Source: Sandaracinaceae bacterium (lineage in GTDB: Bacteria; Myxococcota_A; Polyangia; Polyangiales; Sandaracinaceae). From it: a stretch of 64,000 bases of DNA. Each line of letters begins with the position of its first letter. The stretch's first letter is position 1. The position numbers were made by a program, and so were the translations under genes. The DNA is taken from contig JAVJQK010000065.1 of assembly GCA_040218145.1 (NCBI GenBank), positions 1 to 64,000 on the forward strand, written 5' to 3'. Below, piece after piece: positions 52,287 to 61,844 of the stretch. The notes under the pieces were generated by a model. The model saw only the letters and a program-made list of their open reading frames with translations. It did no database searches and was not told the DNA's origin.

Positions 52287-54521
52287 ATGCCTCGCTTCGC
52301 CTTCACGCTCGCCCTGCTCCTCGTCGCCTGCGGAGACGGCGCCGCCGACACCTGCTCGACCGCCGCCGACTGCGCGGGCGGGGAGCGCTGCGTCGACGGA
52401 ACCTGCGTGCCCGGCGTGGACGGCGGGACATCGGAGCGCGACGCCGCGCCGGACGACGACGCGGGCGGCGGGTGTCCGAGCGCGATCCTCTGCGGGAGCC
52501 CGCCCGCGTGCTGCGCGGGAGGGCAGGAGTGCATCGACGGCGCGTGCCTCGCGGCGTGCGAGAGCGGGGTGCGCTGCGGCGCCGACCTCGCGACCTGCTG
52601 CGGGGGCGGCCAGGTCTGCGTCTCGGACGTGTGCGCCGACGTGGGCGGGCCCTGCACGGACTCCTACGACTGCCCGGAGGGGGCCTTCTGCGAGCCGACG
52701 CTCGAGCGCTGCCTGCCGCAGTTCGACCCCGTCACCTGCCGCGTGGAGCCGACCTTCGAGACCTTCGAGCCGACCATCGAGTGGAGCGTCGAGAGCGCGA
52801 CCGAGCACCCGAGCTTCGACCAGGCGATCGTGATGCCGGCCGTGATGGACCTCGACGGCGACCGCGTGCCCGAGGTGGTGCAGAGCTTCTTCGAGCCCGG
52901 CGGGACCGAGTGCCGAGGGGTGATCCGCGCGCTCCGCGGCGGGACGGGCGAGATCCTCTGGTCGGTGCGCGACGTCGACGGCGAGCAGGTGAGCGGCTGC
53001 CCGACCCACGCGCTGGCGGACCTCGACGGCGACGGGACGCCGGAGATCGTGACCATGCGGACCGACGGACGGATCCTCGCGCTGCGCGCCGACGGATCGC
53101 TCTTCTGGCTGAGCACCCGGAGCGACGGCTCGCCCTACTCCGTCGGCGACTGGCGCACCTTCGCCAACGCGGCCGTCGCGATCGCGGATCTCGACGCCGA
53201 TGGGGCGCCCGAGGTGGTCATCGGCGCGGTGGTCGTCGACGCGATGGGCGTGCTCCGCTGGGAGCGAGACGCGCGCACCCTCGAGGGCGACAACGACGGC
53301 TACGTGGGCGGGCTCCCGGTGGTGGCGGACATCGACCTCGACGGGACGCCCGAGGTCGTCACGGGCCGGCGCGCCTACGAGAGCGACGGAACCCAGCGCT
53401 GGCTCGCGGCCACCACCGACGGCTACCCGGCGGTGGGGAACTTCGACGACGACCCGCAGCCCGAGGTCGTGCTCGTCACCCAGGGCAACGTCTACCTCCT
53501 CGACGGGCTCGACGGCGCCATCGACTGGGGTCCGATCGCGATCCCCGGCGGCGGCCGCGGCGGCCCACCGACGGTGGCCGACTTCGACGGAGACGGCCGC
53601 CCCGAGATCGGCGTCGCGGGCGGGAGCAGCTACAGCGTCTACGACCCCGACGGCCCGTCGCCCGTGCGCTGGAGCCAGGCCACACGTGACCAGAGCAGCA
53701 ACGCGACCGGCTCGGCCGTCTTCGACTTCGAGGGCGACGGCGCGGCCGAGGTCGTCTACGCCGACGAGTGCCACCTGCGCGCCTACCGCGGCGACGACGG
53801 GACCGTGCTCTTCGAGGTCGAGAGCTCGAGCGGCACCCAGCACGAGTACCCGGTGGTCGCGGACGTCGACGGCGACGGCAACAGCGAGCTGCTCGTGGTC
53901 GCCAACGACAACAACACCCGCATCGGCGACGGCTGCCGCGCCACCTACCCGGGCTGGGCGGGCGAGCGGCACGGGCTCTTCGTCTACGGCGACGCGTCCG
54001 ACCGCTGGGTCCGCACGCGCCGGGTCTGGAACCAGCACACCTACCACGTGACCAACGTCAGCCCCGCCGGCGCGGTCCCGAGCGCCGAGCTCGACAACTG
54101 GAGCACGACCGGGCTCAACAACTACCGCCAGAACGTGCAGGGCGAGGGCGTCTTCAACGCGCCGGACCTCACCATCGTCGGCCTCGAGGTCTCGCTCGTG
54201 GGCTGCCCCGGGACGGTGCGCCTCCGCGCCCGCGTGGGCAACGAGGGCAACCTCGGCGTCGCGGCCGGCGTCCCGGTCACGTTCCGGCGCGGCACCGTGG
54301 CCGCGCCCGGCGACGTGCTCGGCACCGTGACCACGACCGTCCCGCTCCTCCCGGGCGCCTCGACCGTGGTCGAGCTCGACGCCGCGCTCGAGGGTGACGC
54401 GCCCTTCGCGTTCCTCGCCACGGTGGACGACGACGGCGCGGGCGCCGGCCTGACGGTGGAGTGCGACGAGGACGACAACGAAGCCGACATCGACGGCGTC
54501 GACTGCGACATCCTCTTCTGA
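52287..54521 (+). CDS. FG-GAP/VCBS-repeat lipoprotein
   Basis: A 744-residue secreted protein. The lipobox is LLVAC (Cys13). Residues about 15-140 have Cys-rich, EGF- or Dickkopf-like pieces (CSTAADCAGGERCVDGTC; CGSPPACCAGGQECIDGAC). The middle has repeated D-x-D-G-D-G-x-PE blocks (LDGDRVPEVV, LDGDGTPEIV, LDADGAPEVV, IDLDGTPEVV), calcium-binding FG-GAP repeats of a beta-propeller. The C-terminal part (about 620-740) looks like a CARDB Ig-like domain. Likely surface-attached binding protein; ligand unknown. Confidence 0.82.
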   Translation: MPRFAFTLALLLVACGDGAADTCSTAADCAGGERCVDGTCVPGVDGGTSERDAAPDDDAGGGCPSAILCGSPPACCAGGQECIDGACLAACESGVRCGADLATCCGGGQVCVSDVCADVGGPCTDSYDCPEGAFCEPTLERCLPQFDPVTCRVEPTFETFEPTIEWSVESATEHPSFDQAIVMPAVMDLDGDRVPEVVQSFFEPGGTECRGVIRALRGGTGEILWSVRDVDGEQVSGCPTHALADLDGDGTPEIVTMRTDGRILALRADGSLFWLSTRSDGSPYSVGDWRTFANAAVAIADLDADGAPEVVIGAVVVDAMGVLRWERDARTLEGDNDGYVGGLPVVADIDLDGTPEVVTGRRAYESDGTQRWLAATTDGYPAVGNFDDDPQPEVVLVTQGNVYLLDGLDGAIDWGPIAIPGGGRGGPPTVADFDGDGRPEIGVAGGSSYSVYDPDGPSPVRWSQATRDQSSNATGSAVFDFEGDGAAEVVYADECHLRAYRGDDGTVLFEVESSSGTQHEYPVVADVDGDGNSELLVVANDNNTRIGDGCRATYPGWAGERHGLFVYGDASDRWVRTRRVWNQHTYHVTNVSPAGAVPSAELDNWSTTGLNNYRQNVQGEGVFNAPDLTIVGLEVSLVGCPGTVRLRARVGNEGNLGVAAGVPVTFRRGTVAAPGDVLGTVTTTVPLLPGASTVVELDAALEGDAPFAFLATVDDDGAGAGLTVECDEDDNEADIDGVDCDILF

Positions 54522-54566
54522 ATCGACGCGTTGCGTGCCTCGGGCGCGCGGTCGATACTCCGCGCG

Positions 54567-54923
54567 ATGGCCTGGCTGCGTCGCCTCACCTCGCTGCTGC
54601 TCGTCGTGTCGTTCGCGACCGCGGCGATGGTCGGCGCGGCCCAGGCGGCCTCGGCTACCCTCGAGGGCGAGCGCTGGATCTCCGCGCCCTCCCCCGCCGA
54701 TCGCGCGCCGCTCGGCGTCCCGCTCGACGCGTGTGAGACCGAGAAGAGCGAGAGCGAGACCGAGTCGTGCCGCACCCTCGACGCGGCGATCGACGGCTCG
54801 CGTCGATGGGTCCCGCCCCAGCTGGCGATCGCCGCGCGACGCGCCTCTTGCGCCGCGCTCGGCGGCGCGCCGACCGATCCGATCGCCGCGCACGCGCCGC
54901 GCGGTCCGCCCCTCGACGCCTGA
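54567..54923 (+). CDS. Small exported protein
   Basis: A 118-residue product with a signal peptide (LTSLLLVVSFATAAMVGAAQA) and a short mature part with three cysteines (DACETEK, ESCRTL, ASCAAL). The ATG at 54567 begins the signal peptide. No homologue is recognised. It follows the FG-GAP gene by 45 bp. Confidence 0.45.
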   Translation: MAWLRRLTSLLLVVSFATAAMVGAAQAASATLEGERWISAPSPADRAPLGVPLDACETEKSESETESCRTLDAAIDGSRRWVPPQLAIAARRASCAALGGAPTDPIAAHAPRGPPLDA

Positions 54924-54999
54924 ACGGGACGCCCCCGTTCGAGTGCCTCGCGCCCTCTGGAGCGAGGCGTGCGTCGAAGTCGGACCGAAGGATCGAACG

Positions 55000-55779
55000 A
55001 TGTGGAAGAGATGGCTCCGCGGCCGGGCGCCGTGGGATCTCCCGTCACGCGAGACGTGGCGACGGGTGGAGCAGGTGCACCTCGTGCTCGCGGTGGGCGC
55101 GCTGGTGACGACGCTCGCGGGGTCGAGGCCCGCGCAGCTGGCGGCCGGGATCGGCCTGCTCGCGTGGCTCACGCGCCAGCTCGACCGGCAGCGGCGCGCC
55201 GCTTCGGTGGCGCTCTATCTGGCGAAGCTCTCGCGCCGCGAGCCGAGGGCGCTGTCCCGTCGGGCCGGAGCGCTGGCGCTGGGTGAGCGCGATCCGGAGC
55301 TCCGCGCGATGCTGCTGGCGTTCTGGGCCCACGCGGCGCTCCGCGCGGGCGAGATCGGCGACGCCGCGTGGGTCGCGAAGCGATTGCACACGCGCGGCTG
55401 GACGCCGCGGACCTGGCTGACCGGTCCCGGTCGGGGCGCGGGACCGGACGCGGAGCAAGCCGCGGCCGGCATGGTGAGCGCGCTGGCGCTCGCGGGCTCG
55501 CTCGACCTCGCGGCGGCCGTGCTCTCGGAGGTCGAGGCGCTGGAGCTCGACCCGGACGCGCTCACCCTCCCCCGCATGCTCGTGCGAGCCCTCGAAGGCG
55601 ACGACGCCGCGGTGCTCGACGCGTGGACCGGCGCCTGCGTCCCGGCCCCGGACCAGGCCGCCGCGTGCTGGCTCGCGGGCCGAGCCCAGCTCCGCACGAG
55701 CCGCGCCCCCTATCGGGTCGGCCACGCCGCGCGCGAGGCGCCCGAGTGGCTGCGCGGCGCCTGGCCCGAGGGCGCCTGA
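55000..55779 (+). CDS. Hypothetical membrane protein
   Basis: A 259-residue product. Two close hydrophobic stretches near the N-terminus (VHLVLAVGALVTTLAG; LAAGIGLLAWLT) suggest a membrane hairpin. The remainder is a helical, Ala/Leu-rich cytoplasmic domain that looks TPR-like (MLLAFWAHAALRAGEIGDAAWVAKRL; ALALAGSLDLAAAVLSEVEALELD). Family not recognised. It precedes the pyrimidine cluster by 83 bp. Confidence 0.5.
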   Translation: MWKRWLRGRAPWDLPSRETWRRVEQVHLVLAVGALVTTLAGSRPAQLAAGIGLLAWLTRQLDRQRRAASVALYLAKLSRREPRALSRRAGALALGERDPELRAMLLAFWAHAALRAGEIGDAAWVAKRLHTRGWTPRTWLTGPGRGAGPDAEQAAAGMVSALALAGSLDLAAAVLSEVEALELDPDALTLPRMLVRALEGDDAAVLDAWTGACVPAPDQAAACWLAGRAQLRTSRAPYRVGHAAREAPEWLRGAWPEGA

Positions 55780-55862
55780 CCGTCTCCTTCGAGTGCCTTC
55801 GACAGCCGCGGGAGCATGTGGAACACTGGCTGATTCCCAAACTCCAGACGCGAGATCGAAGC

Positions 55863-57371
55863 ATGTCCGACACCCTCCCCACCATTGGTCACTGGATCGA
55901 CGGCAAGAACGTCCTCGGCGAGCACCGCTCCCAGGAGGTCTTCGACCCCGCTACGGGCAAAGCCGAGAAGAGGGTGCTCCTCGCGGACCTCGAGACGGTG
56001 AAGGCCGCCGTCGACTCCGCGCAGAAGGCGTACCCGGCCTGGCGCGCGACGCCGCCGCTGAAGCGGGCGCGCGTGATGATGAAGCTGCGCCACCTGCTCG
56101 AGGCCAACGCGGAGAAGGTCGCGGGGCTCCTCACCGAGGAGCACGGCAAGGTCTTCGGCGACGCGATGGGCGAGGTCCAGCGCGGCATCGAGAACGTGGA
56201 GTACGCGGCGTGCGCGCCCGAGCTCCTCAAGGGAGAGCACAGCCGGAACGTCGGCCCGGACATCGACGGCTGGAGCGAGCTGCAGCCGCTCGGCGTCACG
56301 GCCGGCATCACGCCTTTCAACTTCCCGGCCATGGTGCCGCTCTGGATGTGGCCGATGGCCGTCGCGTGCGGGAACACCTTCGTCCTCAAGCCGTCCGAGC
56401 GTGATCCGTCGAGCGCGCTCTTCGTCGCGCAGCTCGCGGTCGAGGCCGGCCTGCCGCCCGGCGTGCTCAACGTCGTCAACGGCGACAAGGAGGCGGTCGA
56501 CGCGCTCATCGACGACCCGCGCGTGCACGCGCTGAGCTTCGTCGGCTCCACGCCGATCGCCGAGTACATCTACGCGCGCGGCTGCGAGAAGGGCAAGCGC
56601 GTCCAGGCCCTCGGCGGCGCCAAGAACCACGCCGTGGTGATGCCCGACGCCGACATCGACAACGCGGTCAGCGCCCTGATGGGCGCCGCGTACGGCTCGT
56701 GCGGCGAGCGCTGCATGGCCATCCCGCTCGTGGTCGCGGTCGGCGACGAGACCGCCGACGCGGTCGTGAAGGGCCTGCGGGCGCAGATCGCCGAGATGAA
56801 GGTCGGCCCCGGCAAGGACGCGAACAACGACATGGGCCCGCTCATCACGAAGGCCCACCGCGAGAAGGTGCTCGGCTACGTCCAGCAGGGCCTCGACGAG
56901 GGCGCGACCCTCGTGGTCGACGGCCGCGACCTGAAGGTGGCCGGCCACGAGGACGGCTTCTTCATGGGCCCGTGCCTCTTCGACCACGTGAAGCCCTCCA
57001 TGGTGATCTACCAGGAGGAGATCTTCGGCCCGGTGCTCGGCGTCGTGCGCGTCTCCTCTCTCGAGGAGGCGATGAAGCTCATCGACGACCACGAGTACGG
57101 CAACGGCACCTGCATCTTCACCCGCGACGGCGAGGCGGCGCGCTACTTCAGCGACCACATCCTCGTCGGCATGGTGGGGATCAACGTCCCGCTGCCCGTC
57201 CCGGTCGCCTACCACTCCTTCGGCGGCTGGAAGCGCTCGATCTTCGGCGACCTGCACGCCTACGGCCCGGACGCGGCGCGCTTCTACACCAAGCGCAAGC
57301 AGATCACCCAGCGCTGGCCCTCCGCGGGGGTCCGCGAGGGCGCGAAGTTCTCGTTCCCGTCGACGAAGTGA
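55863..57371 (+). CDS. mmsA: CoA-acylating (methyl)malonate-semialdehyde dehydrogenase
   Basis: 502-residue aldehyde dehydrogenase. It converts malonate semialdehyde to acetyl-CoA, or methylmalonate semialdehyde to propionyl-CoA, with release of CO2. Family motifs: TPFNFPAMVPLWMWPMAVACGNTFVLKPSERDPSS, FVGSTPIAEYIY, ALGGAKNHAVVMPDAD, and YGSCGERCMAI with the catalytic Cys284. EEIFGPVLGVVR follows. This is the last step of reductive uracil/thymine breakdown, matching the genes downstream. It begins 83 bp after the orphan membrane gene. Confidence 0.93.
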   Translation: MSDTLPTIGHWIDGKNVLGEHRSQEVFDPATGKAEKRVLLADLETVKAAVDSAQKAYPAWRATPPLKRARVMMKLRHLLEANAEKVAGLLTEEHGKVFGDAMGEVQRGIENVEYAACAPELLKGEHSRNVGPDIDGWSELQPLGVTAGITPFNFPAMVPLWMWPMAVACGNTFVLKPSERDPSSALFVAQLAVEAGLPPGVLNVVNGDKEAVDALIDDPRVHALSFVGSTPIAEYIYARGCEKGKRVQALGGAKNHAVVMPDADIDNAVSALMGAAYGSCGERCMAIPLVVAVGDETADAVVKGLRAQIAEMKVGPGKDANNDMGPLITKAHREKVLGYVQQGLDEGATLVVDGRDLKVAGHEDGFFMGPCLFDHVKPSMVIYQEEIFGPVLGVVRVSSLEEAMKLIDDHEYGNGTCIFTRDGEAARYFSDHILVGMVGINVPLPVPVAYHSFGGWKRSIFGDLHAYGPDAARFYTKRKQITQRWPSAGVREGAKFSFPSTK

Positions 57372-57418
57372 CGCCTACGCGTTGACGCCGACGCACCGCT
57401 GACCACAAAGATGAGCGC

Positions 57419-58036
57419 GTGCGTCGCGTCCCCGGCAGTCCGTTCACCCCCGACGACCCCGTCCCGGACATCGGCCCCATCGAGCCCCTGATCCGCGAGA
57501 TGCCCTCGAGCTACACGGTGAAGGGCATGTTCGTGGCGCCGATCGCCAACCGCCTGGGGAAGAACGAGGTCGAGCGGCTCCGTTCGACCTTCGACGCCCC
57601 GCTCCGCGAGCGCTATCTCGCGTTCCGCGACTACCCGCAGGCCGATCACTCGCGGCTGATGGCGCGCCTGGCGGAGCTGGACTACCCGGGCCAGCCGCCC
57701 GCCGAGGCGCTCCGCCGCTTCGCCCGCACCGACATGGCCACCTTCGCCGGCTCCACGCTCGGCCGCGTGATCATGGCCGTGGTCGGCGACGCCGCGAGCG
57801 CGCTCCTGAAGGTGCCCACGGTCTACGAGAAGGTGGCGCCCGGCACCGAGGTCATCGCGCGCCGCACCGCGGACGGCGTGACGCTCGAGTTCCAGCCCGT
57901 CTACGGCGCGTGGGCCTACCAGCTCGGCCAGATCGAGGGCATCGCCGGCCACTACGGCGCGACCTCCGCCGTGGACGTCTTCGAAGGCACCAACCGCCTC
58001 GTGAAGTTCGACGTCCGACTGAGCCTCACCGGCTGA
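57419..58036 (+). CDS. DUF2378-like (TIGR02265 family) protein
   Basis: A 205-residue protein resembling the Myxococcus paralogous family DUF2378: SSYTVKGMFVAPIANRLG at the start, LRRFARTDMATFAGSTLGRVIMAVVGDAASALLKVPTVY in the middle and GHYGATSAVDVFEGTNRLVKFDVRLSL at the end. The role of the family is not established. It lies between mmsA and the rest of the pyrimidine genes on the same strand, 47 bp after mmsA and 165 bp before the next gene. Confidence 0.72.
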   Translation: MRRVPGSPFTPDDPVPDIGPIEPLIREMPSSYTVKGMFVAPIANRLGKNEVERLRSTFDAPLRERYLAFRDYPQADHSRLMARLAELDYPGQPPAEALRRFARTDMATFAGSTLGRVIMAVVGDAASALLKVPTVYEKVAPGTEVIARRTADGVTLEFQPVYGAWAYQLGQIEGIAGHYGATSAVDVFEGTNRLVKFDVRLSLTG

Positions 58037-58054
58037 TCGGGGTTGGCCTGAAGC

Positions 58055-58083
58055 TTGAGGCGGGGTCTGGCTTCTGATACGAA
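58055..58083 (+). promoter_or_regulatory. Weak sigma70-type promoter candidate for the pyrimidine genes
   Basis: TTGAGG (58055-58060), 17 bases, TACGAA (58078-58083), in the 165-bp gap before the beta-ureidopropionase gene. The match is only fair, but this is the one long gap in the cluster and so the natural promoter place. Confidence 0.25.
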
Positions 58084-58201
58084 ACCCTTTCGCTCTCGGA
58101 GGGGGGGCGACGGGAGAGGGCCGCCTGGATCGGGATCCGGCGCCCGCGAGAATCGCCCGTGCCCCTCCGGTATTCTCCGGGAGCCATCGGAGGATATGGG
58201 A

Positions 58202-59080
58202 ATGGCACGCAAGGTCGTCGGGGGTCTCATCCAGTGCAGCAACGCGCTCAACGACGAGAACGCGTCGGTGAAGCAGATCGCGGACGCGGCGCTCGAGAAA
58301 CACATCGGGCTCATCGAGGAGGCGGCCGGCAAGGGCGTGCAGATCCTCTGCCTGCAGGAGATCTTCAACGGCCCGTACTTCTGCCCGAGCCAGGACCCGA
58401 AGTGGTGTGACCAGGCCGAGGCCATCCCCGACGGGCCCACTACCCAGAAGATGATGGAGCTGGCCAAGAAGCACGAGATGGTCATCGTCGTGCCGATCTA
58501 CGAGCGCGCGAAGGTCGCCGGCGTCTACTACAACAGCGCCGCCGTCATCGACGCCGACGGGAGCTTCCTGGGCACGTACCGGAAGAACCACATCCCGCAC
58601 ACCAACGGCTTCTGGGAGAAGTACTTCTTCAAGCCCGGCAACTACGGCTACCCCGTCTTCGAGACGCGCTACGCCACCATCGGCGTCTACATCTGTTACG
58701 ATCGACACTTCCCCGAGGGCGCCCGGCTGCTCGGCCTGAACGGCGCCGAGATCGTCTTCAACCCGAGCGCCACCGTGGCGGGCCTGAGCGAGTACCTCTG
58801 GAAGCTCGAGCAGCCCGCGCACGCGGTCGCGAACGGCTACTTCCTCGGCGCGATCAACCGCGTCGGCACCGAGCCGCCGTGGAACATCGGCGAGTTCTAC
58901 GGGCAGAGCTACTTCGTGGACCCGCGCGGGCAGTTCATCGCGGAGGCGTCGCGCGACAAGGACGAGGTGGTCGTCGCGGAGATGGACCTCGACCTCATCG
59001 AGGAGGTGCGTCGCACCTGGCAGTTCTACCGCGACCGCCGGCCCGACACGTACGGCGACATGACCGAGCAGCTCCCCTGA
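58202..59080 (+). CDS. Beta-ureidopropionase (N-carbamoyl-beta-alanine amidohydrolase)
   Basis: A 292-residue nitrilase-fold amidase. It turns N-carbamoyl-beta-alanine into beta-alanine, CO2 and ammonia (third step of reductive pyrimidine breakdown). The Glu-Lys-Cys triad is E53 (QEIFNGPYF), K128 (YRKNHIP) and C165 (ICYDRHFPEGAR). EFYGQSYFVDPRGQ and the C-terminal RRTWQFYRDRRPDTYG fit eukaryotic UPB1-type enzymes. The ATG at 58202 is preferred over 58196, because GGAGG lies 8 bases upstream of it. Dihydropyrimidinase follows after 13 bp. Confidence 0.92.
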   Translation: MARKVVGGLIQCSNALNDENASVKQIADAALEKHIGLIEEAAGKGVQILCLQEIFNGPYFCPSQDPKWCDQAEAIPDGPTTQKMMELAKKHEMVIVVPIYERAKVAGVYYNSAAVIDADGSFLGTYRKNHIPHTNGFWEKYFFKPGNYGYPVFETRYATIGVYICYDRHFPEGARLLGLNGAEIVFNPSATVAGLSEYLWKLEQPAHAVANGYFLGAINRVGTEPPWNIGEFYGQSYFVDPRGQFIAEASRDKDEVVVAEMDLDLIEEVRRTWQFYRDRRPDTYGDMTEQLP

Positions 59081-59093
59081 CCGAGAGGACCCG

Positions 59094-60485
59094 ATGAGCA
59101 TCCTGATCAAGAACGGCCGCGTCGTGACGGCGGTCGACGACTATCACGCCGACATCTTCATCGACGGGGAGAAGGTCACCCAGATCGGCAAGGACCTGAA
59201 CGTCCAGGCCGACGAGGTCATCGACGCCAAGGACCGGCTGGTGATCCCCGGCGGGATCGATCCGCACACGCACCTGGACATGCCCTTCGGCGGCACCACC
59301 AGCGCGGACGACTTCGAGACCGGGACCCTCGCCGCCGCGCACGGAGGCACGACGACCATCGTCGACTTCGCGATCCAGTCGAAGGGCGAGAGCACCATCA
59401 AGGGGCTCGACACCTGGCACGCCAAGGCCGAGGGCAAGGCGACCATCGACTACGGCTTCCACATGATCATCACGGATCTGCCGGTCGAGCGGATGCCCGA
59501 GATGACGAGGCTGCGCGACGAGGGCGTCAGCTCTTACAAGCTCTTCATGGCCTACCCGGGCGTGCTCTACGTCGACGACGGCGTGCTCTACCGCGCCTTC
59601 CGACAGGCCGGCCTCGACGGCACCCGCATCTGCATGCACGCGGAGAACGGCATCGTCATCGACGAGATCGTGCGCGAGGCGGTGGAGGACGGGAAGGTCG
59701 ACCCGAAGTGGCACGCGCTCACGCGTCCCACCCGCATGGAGGCCGAGGGCGTCTACCGCTCGATCGCGATCGCGGAGGTCGCGAAGGTCCCGCTCTACAT
59801 CGTGCACCTCTCGAGCCACGACGCGCTCGAGGAGGTCAAGCGCGGCCGGGCCCGCGGCGTGAACGTGATCGCCGAGACGTGTCCGCAATACCTCTTGCTG
59901 GACCAGAGCATCTACGACCAGGGCTTCGAGGGCGCGAAGTGGGTGATGACCCCCGCGCTCCGCGAGCAGTGGAACCAGGACTCGCTCTGGCAGGGCCTGC
60001 AGTTCCGCGATCTCGAGACCATCGCGACCGACCACTGCCCCTTCTGCTTCAAGGACCAGAAGGAGCTCGGGCGGGACAGCTTCACCAAGATCCCGAACGG
60101 CGCGCCGGGCGTGGAGAACCGCATGAGCGTCATCTACGACGCCGGCGTGGTGAAGGGGCGCATCTCGCTCAACCGCTTCGTGGAGCTGACGAGCACCGCC
60201 GCCGCCAAGGCGTTCGGGCTCTTCCCGAAGAAGGGCACCATCGCGGTCGGCTCCGACGCGGACATCGTCATCTTCGATCCGGAGCGCAAGGAGACCATCT
60301 CGGTCGACAACGAGCGCACGCACCACATGAACGTCGACTACTCGGCTTACGAGGGGCGCGAGGTCCAGGGCTGGACCGACACCGTGCTCAGCCGCGGCCG
60401 GGTGGTGATCCGAAACGCCAAGCTCGAGACGAAGGGCGGCGGCCAGTTCATCAAGCGCGCCGGCGTCGGCGAGCTTCTGCGCTGA
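59094..60485 (+). CDS. hydA: Dihydropyrimidinase
   Basis: A 463-residue amidohydrolase that opens dihydrouracil or dihydrothymine to the N-carbamoyl amino acid. The metal site starts at GGIDPHTHLDMPFGGT. The carbamylated lysine is in SSYKLFMAYPG. Further metal histidines are in IVHLSSHDALEEV and ETCPQYLLLD, and the Asp is in IATDHCPFCF. Length is usual for the family. The start overlaps no gene, and 13 bp separate it from the ureidopropionase. Confidence 0.95.
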   Translation: MSILIKNGRVVTAVDDYHADIFIDGEKVTQIGKDLNVQADEVIDAKDRLVIPGGIDPHTHLDMPFGGTTSADDFETGTLAAAHGGTTTIVDFAIQSKGESTIKGLDTWHAKAEGKATIDYGFHMIITDLPVERMPEMTRLRDEGVSSYKLFMAYPGVLYVDDGVLYRAFRQAGLDGTRICMHAENGIVIDEIVREAVEDGKVDPKWHALTRPTRMEAEGVYRSIAIAEVAKVPLYIVHLSSHDALEEVKRGRARGVNVIAETCPQYLLLDQSIYDQGFEGAKWVMTPALREQWNQDSLWQGLQFRDLETIATDHCPFCFKDQKELGRDSFTKIPNGAPGVENRMSVIYDAGVVKGRISLNRFVELTSTAAAKAFGLFPKKGTIAVGSDADIVIFDPERKETISVDNERTHHMNVDYSAYEGREVQGWTDTVLSRGRVVIRNAKLETKGGGQFIKRAGVGELLR

Positions 60486-60506
60486 AGAGCGCGTCGAAAG
60501 CAGCAC

Positions 60507-61844
60507 ATGAACGACATCAAGGACACGCAGAAGGTCCGGGCTCCGTTGACCAGTGAGCAGGTTCGGAAGAAGCACGCGGAGCACCTGTTCCCCGCCGTCG
60601 CCAACTTCTACGAGGAGCCCGTGGTCCTGGCCGAGGGCAAGGGCACGCGGCTGACGGACCTCGACGGGACCGAGTACCTCGACTTCTTCGGAGGCATTCT
60701 CACCGTCTCGCTCGGTCACTCGAACGAGGAGATCAACGCCGCGGTCATCGCGCAGATCCAGCGCCTGACCCACGTGAGCACGCTCTACCCGACCGTGCCG
60801 ATCGTGGAGCTGGCCGAGAACCTCGCGAAGGCCGCCCCCGGCGCCCTGGAGAAGTGCTTCTTCACCGCCAGCGGCACCGAGGCCGACGAGACCGCGGTGA
60901 TGATGGCGCAGGTCTTCACCGGCAACACCGAGCTGATCGGCCTCCGCCACGGCTACTCGGGCCGCTCCCTGCTCGCGCAGTCGCTGACGGCCCACAACAC
61001 GTACCGCGCCGTCCCCTCGCAGATCGCGGCCATCAAGCACGGCCTCGCGCCCTACTGCTACCGCTGCCCTCTCAAGCTCGAGTACCCGAGCTGCGGCGTG
61101 GCCTGCGCCAAGGACCTCGACGAGCTGATCCAGACGACGACCACCGGCCGCATCGCCGGCATGCTCGTCGAGCCGATCCAGGGCGTCGGCGGCTTCGTGA
61201 CGCCGCCCAAGGAGTACTTCCAGATCGCGCAGGAGATCATCGCCAAGTACGGCGGCGTCTTCATCGCGGACGAGGTGCAGACCGGCTTCGGCCGCACCGG
61301 CAAGATGTGGGGCATCGAGCAGTACGGCGTCGAGCCGGACATGATGACGATGGCCAAGGGCATCGCGAACGGCTTCCCGCTCGGCGCGATCGTCACCACC
61401 GCGCCCATCGCCGACAGCCTGAAGAAGGGCTCGATCAGCACCTTCGGCGGCAACCCCGTCAGCTCGACCGCGGCCAACAAGGTCCTCGAGATCATCGAGC
61501 GCGACAACCTCACGGGCAACGCCGAGCAGATGGGCGCGATCCTGCGCGGCGGGCTCGAGGCGCTCCAGAAGAAGCACCCGAAGATCATCGGCGACGTGCG
61601 CGGCATGGGCCTCATGCAGGCGCTCGAGCTGGTGAAGGACGAAGAGGCGGGCGACCGCACGCCGAACCCGGCGGCGACCAAGGCGCTCTTCGAAGAGACC
61701 AAGAAGCGCGGCCTGCTCATCGGCAAGGGCGGGCTCTGGGGCAACACCGTGCGCATCGCGCCGGCCCTCAACATCGGCGAGGACGAGATCCGCGAGGGGC
61801 TGAAGCTCCTCGGCGAGTCCTTCGCCGCGATGGAGAACGCATGA
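60507..61844 (+). CDS. Class III aminotransferase, beta-alanine aminotransferase-like
   Basis: A 445-residue PLP enzyme of the AGXT2/omega-aminotransferase group. Motifs: LDFFGGILTVSLGH, FTASGTEADETAVMMAQ, IADEVQTGFGRTGKMW, and MTMAKGIANGFPLGA with the Schiff-base lysine in AKG. Its position between the hydantoinase-type enzyme and preT supports the reaction beta-alanine (or 3-aminoisobutyrate) plus keto acid to malonate (methylmalonate) semialdehyde. It overlaps the preT start by 4 bp (ATGA). Confidence 0.92.
   Translation: MNDIKDTQKVRAPLTSEQVRKKHAEHLFPAVANFYEEPVVLAEGKGTRLTDLDGTEYLDFFGGILTVSLGHSNEEINAAVIAQIQRLTHVSTLYPTVPIVELAENLAKAAPGALEKCFFTASGTEADETAVMMAQVFTGNTELIGLRHGYSGRSLLAQSLTAHNTYRAVPSQIAAIKHGLAPYCYRCPLKLEYPSCGVACAKDLDELIQTTTTGRIAGMLVEPIQGVGGFVTPPKEYFQIAQEIIAKYGGVFIADEVQTGFGRTGKMWGIEQYGVEPDMMTMAKGIANGFPLGAIVTTAPIADSLKKGSISTFGGNPVSSTAANKVLEIIERDNLTGNAEQMGAILRGGLEALQKKHPKIIGDVRGMGLMQALELVKDEEAGDRTPNPAATKALFEETKKRGLLIGKGGLWGNTVRIAPALNIGEDEIREGLKLLGESFAAMENA

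Noticed and set aside
51018-55172. 1384-codon minus-strand frame including the hydroxylase
   Set aside because: Only the last 262 codons (51018-51806) resemble a protein family. The rest lies antisense to the FG-GAP lipoprotein.
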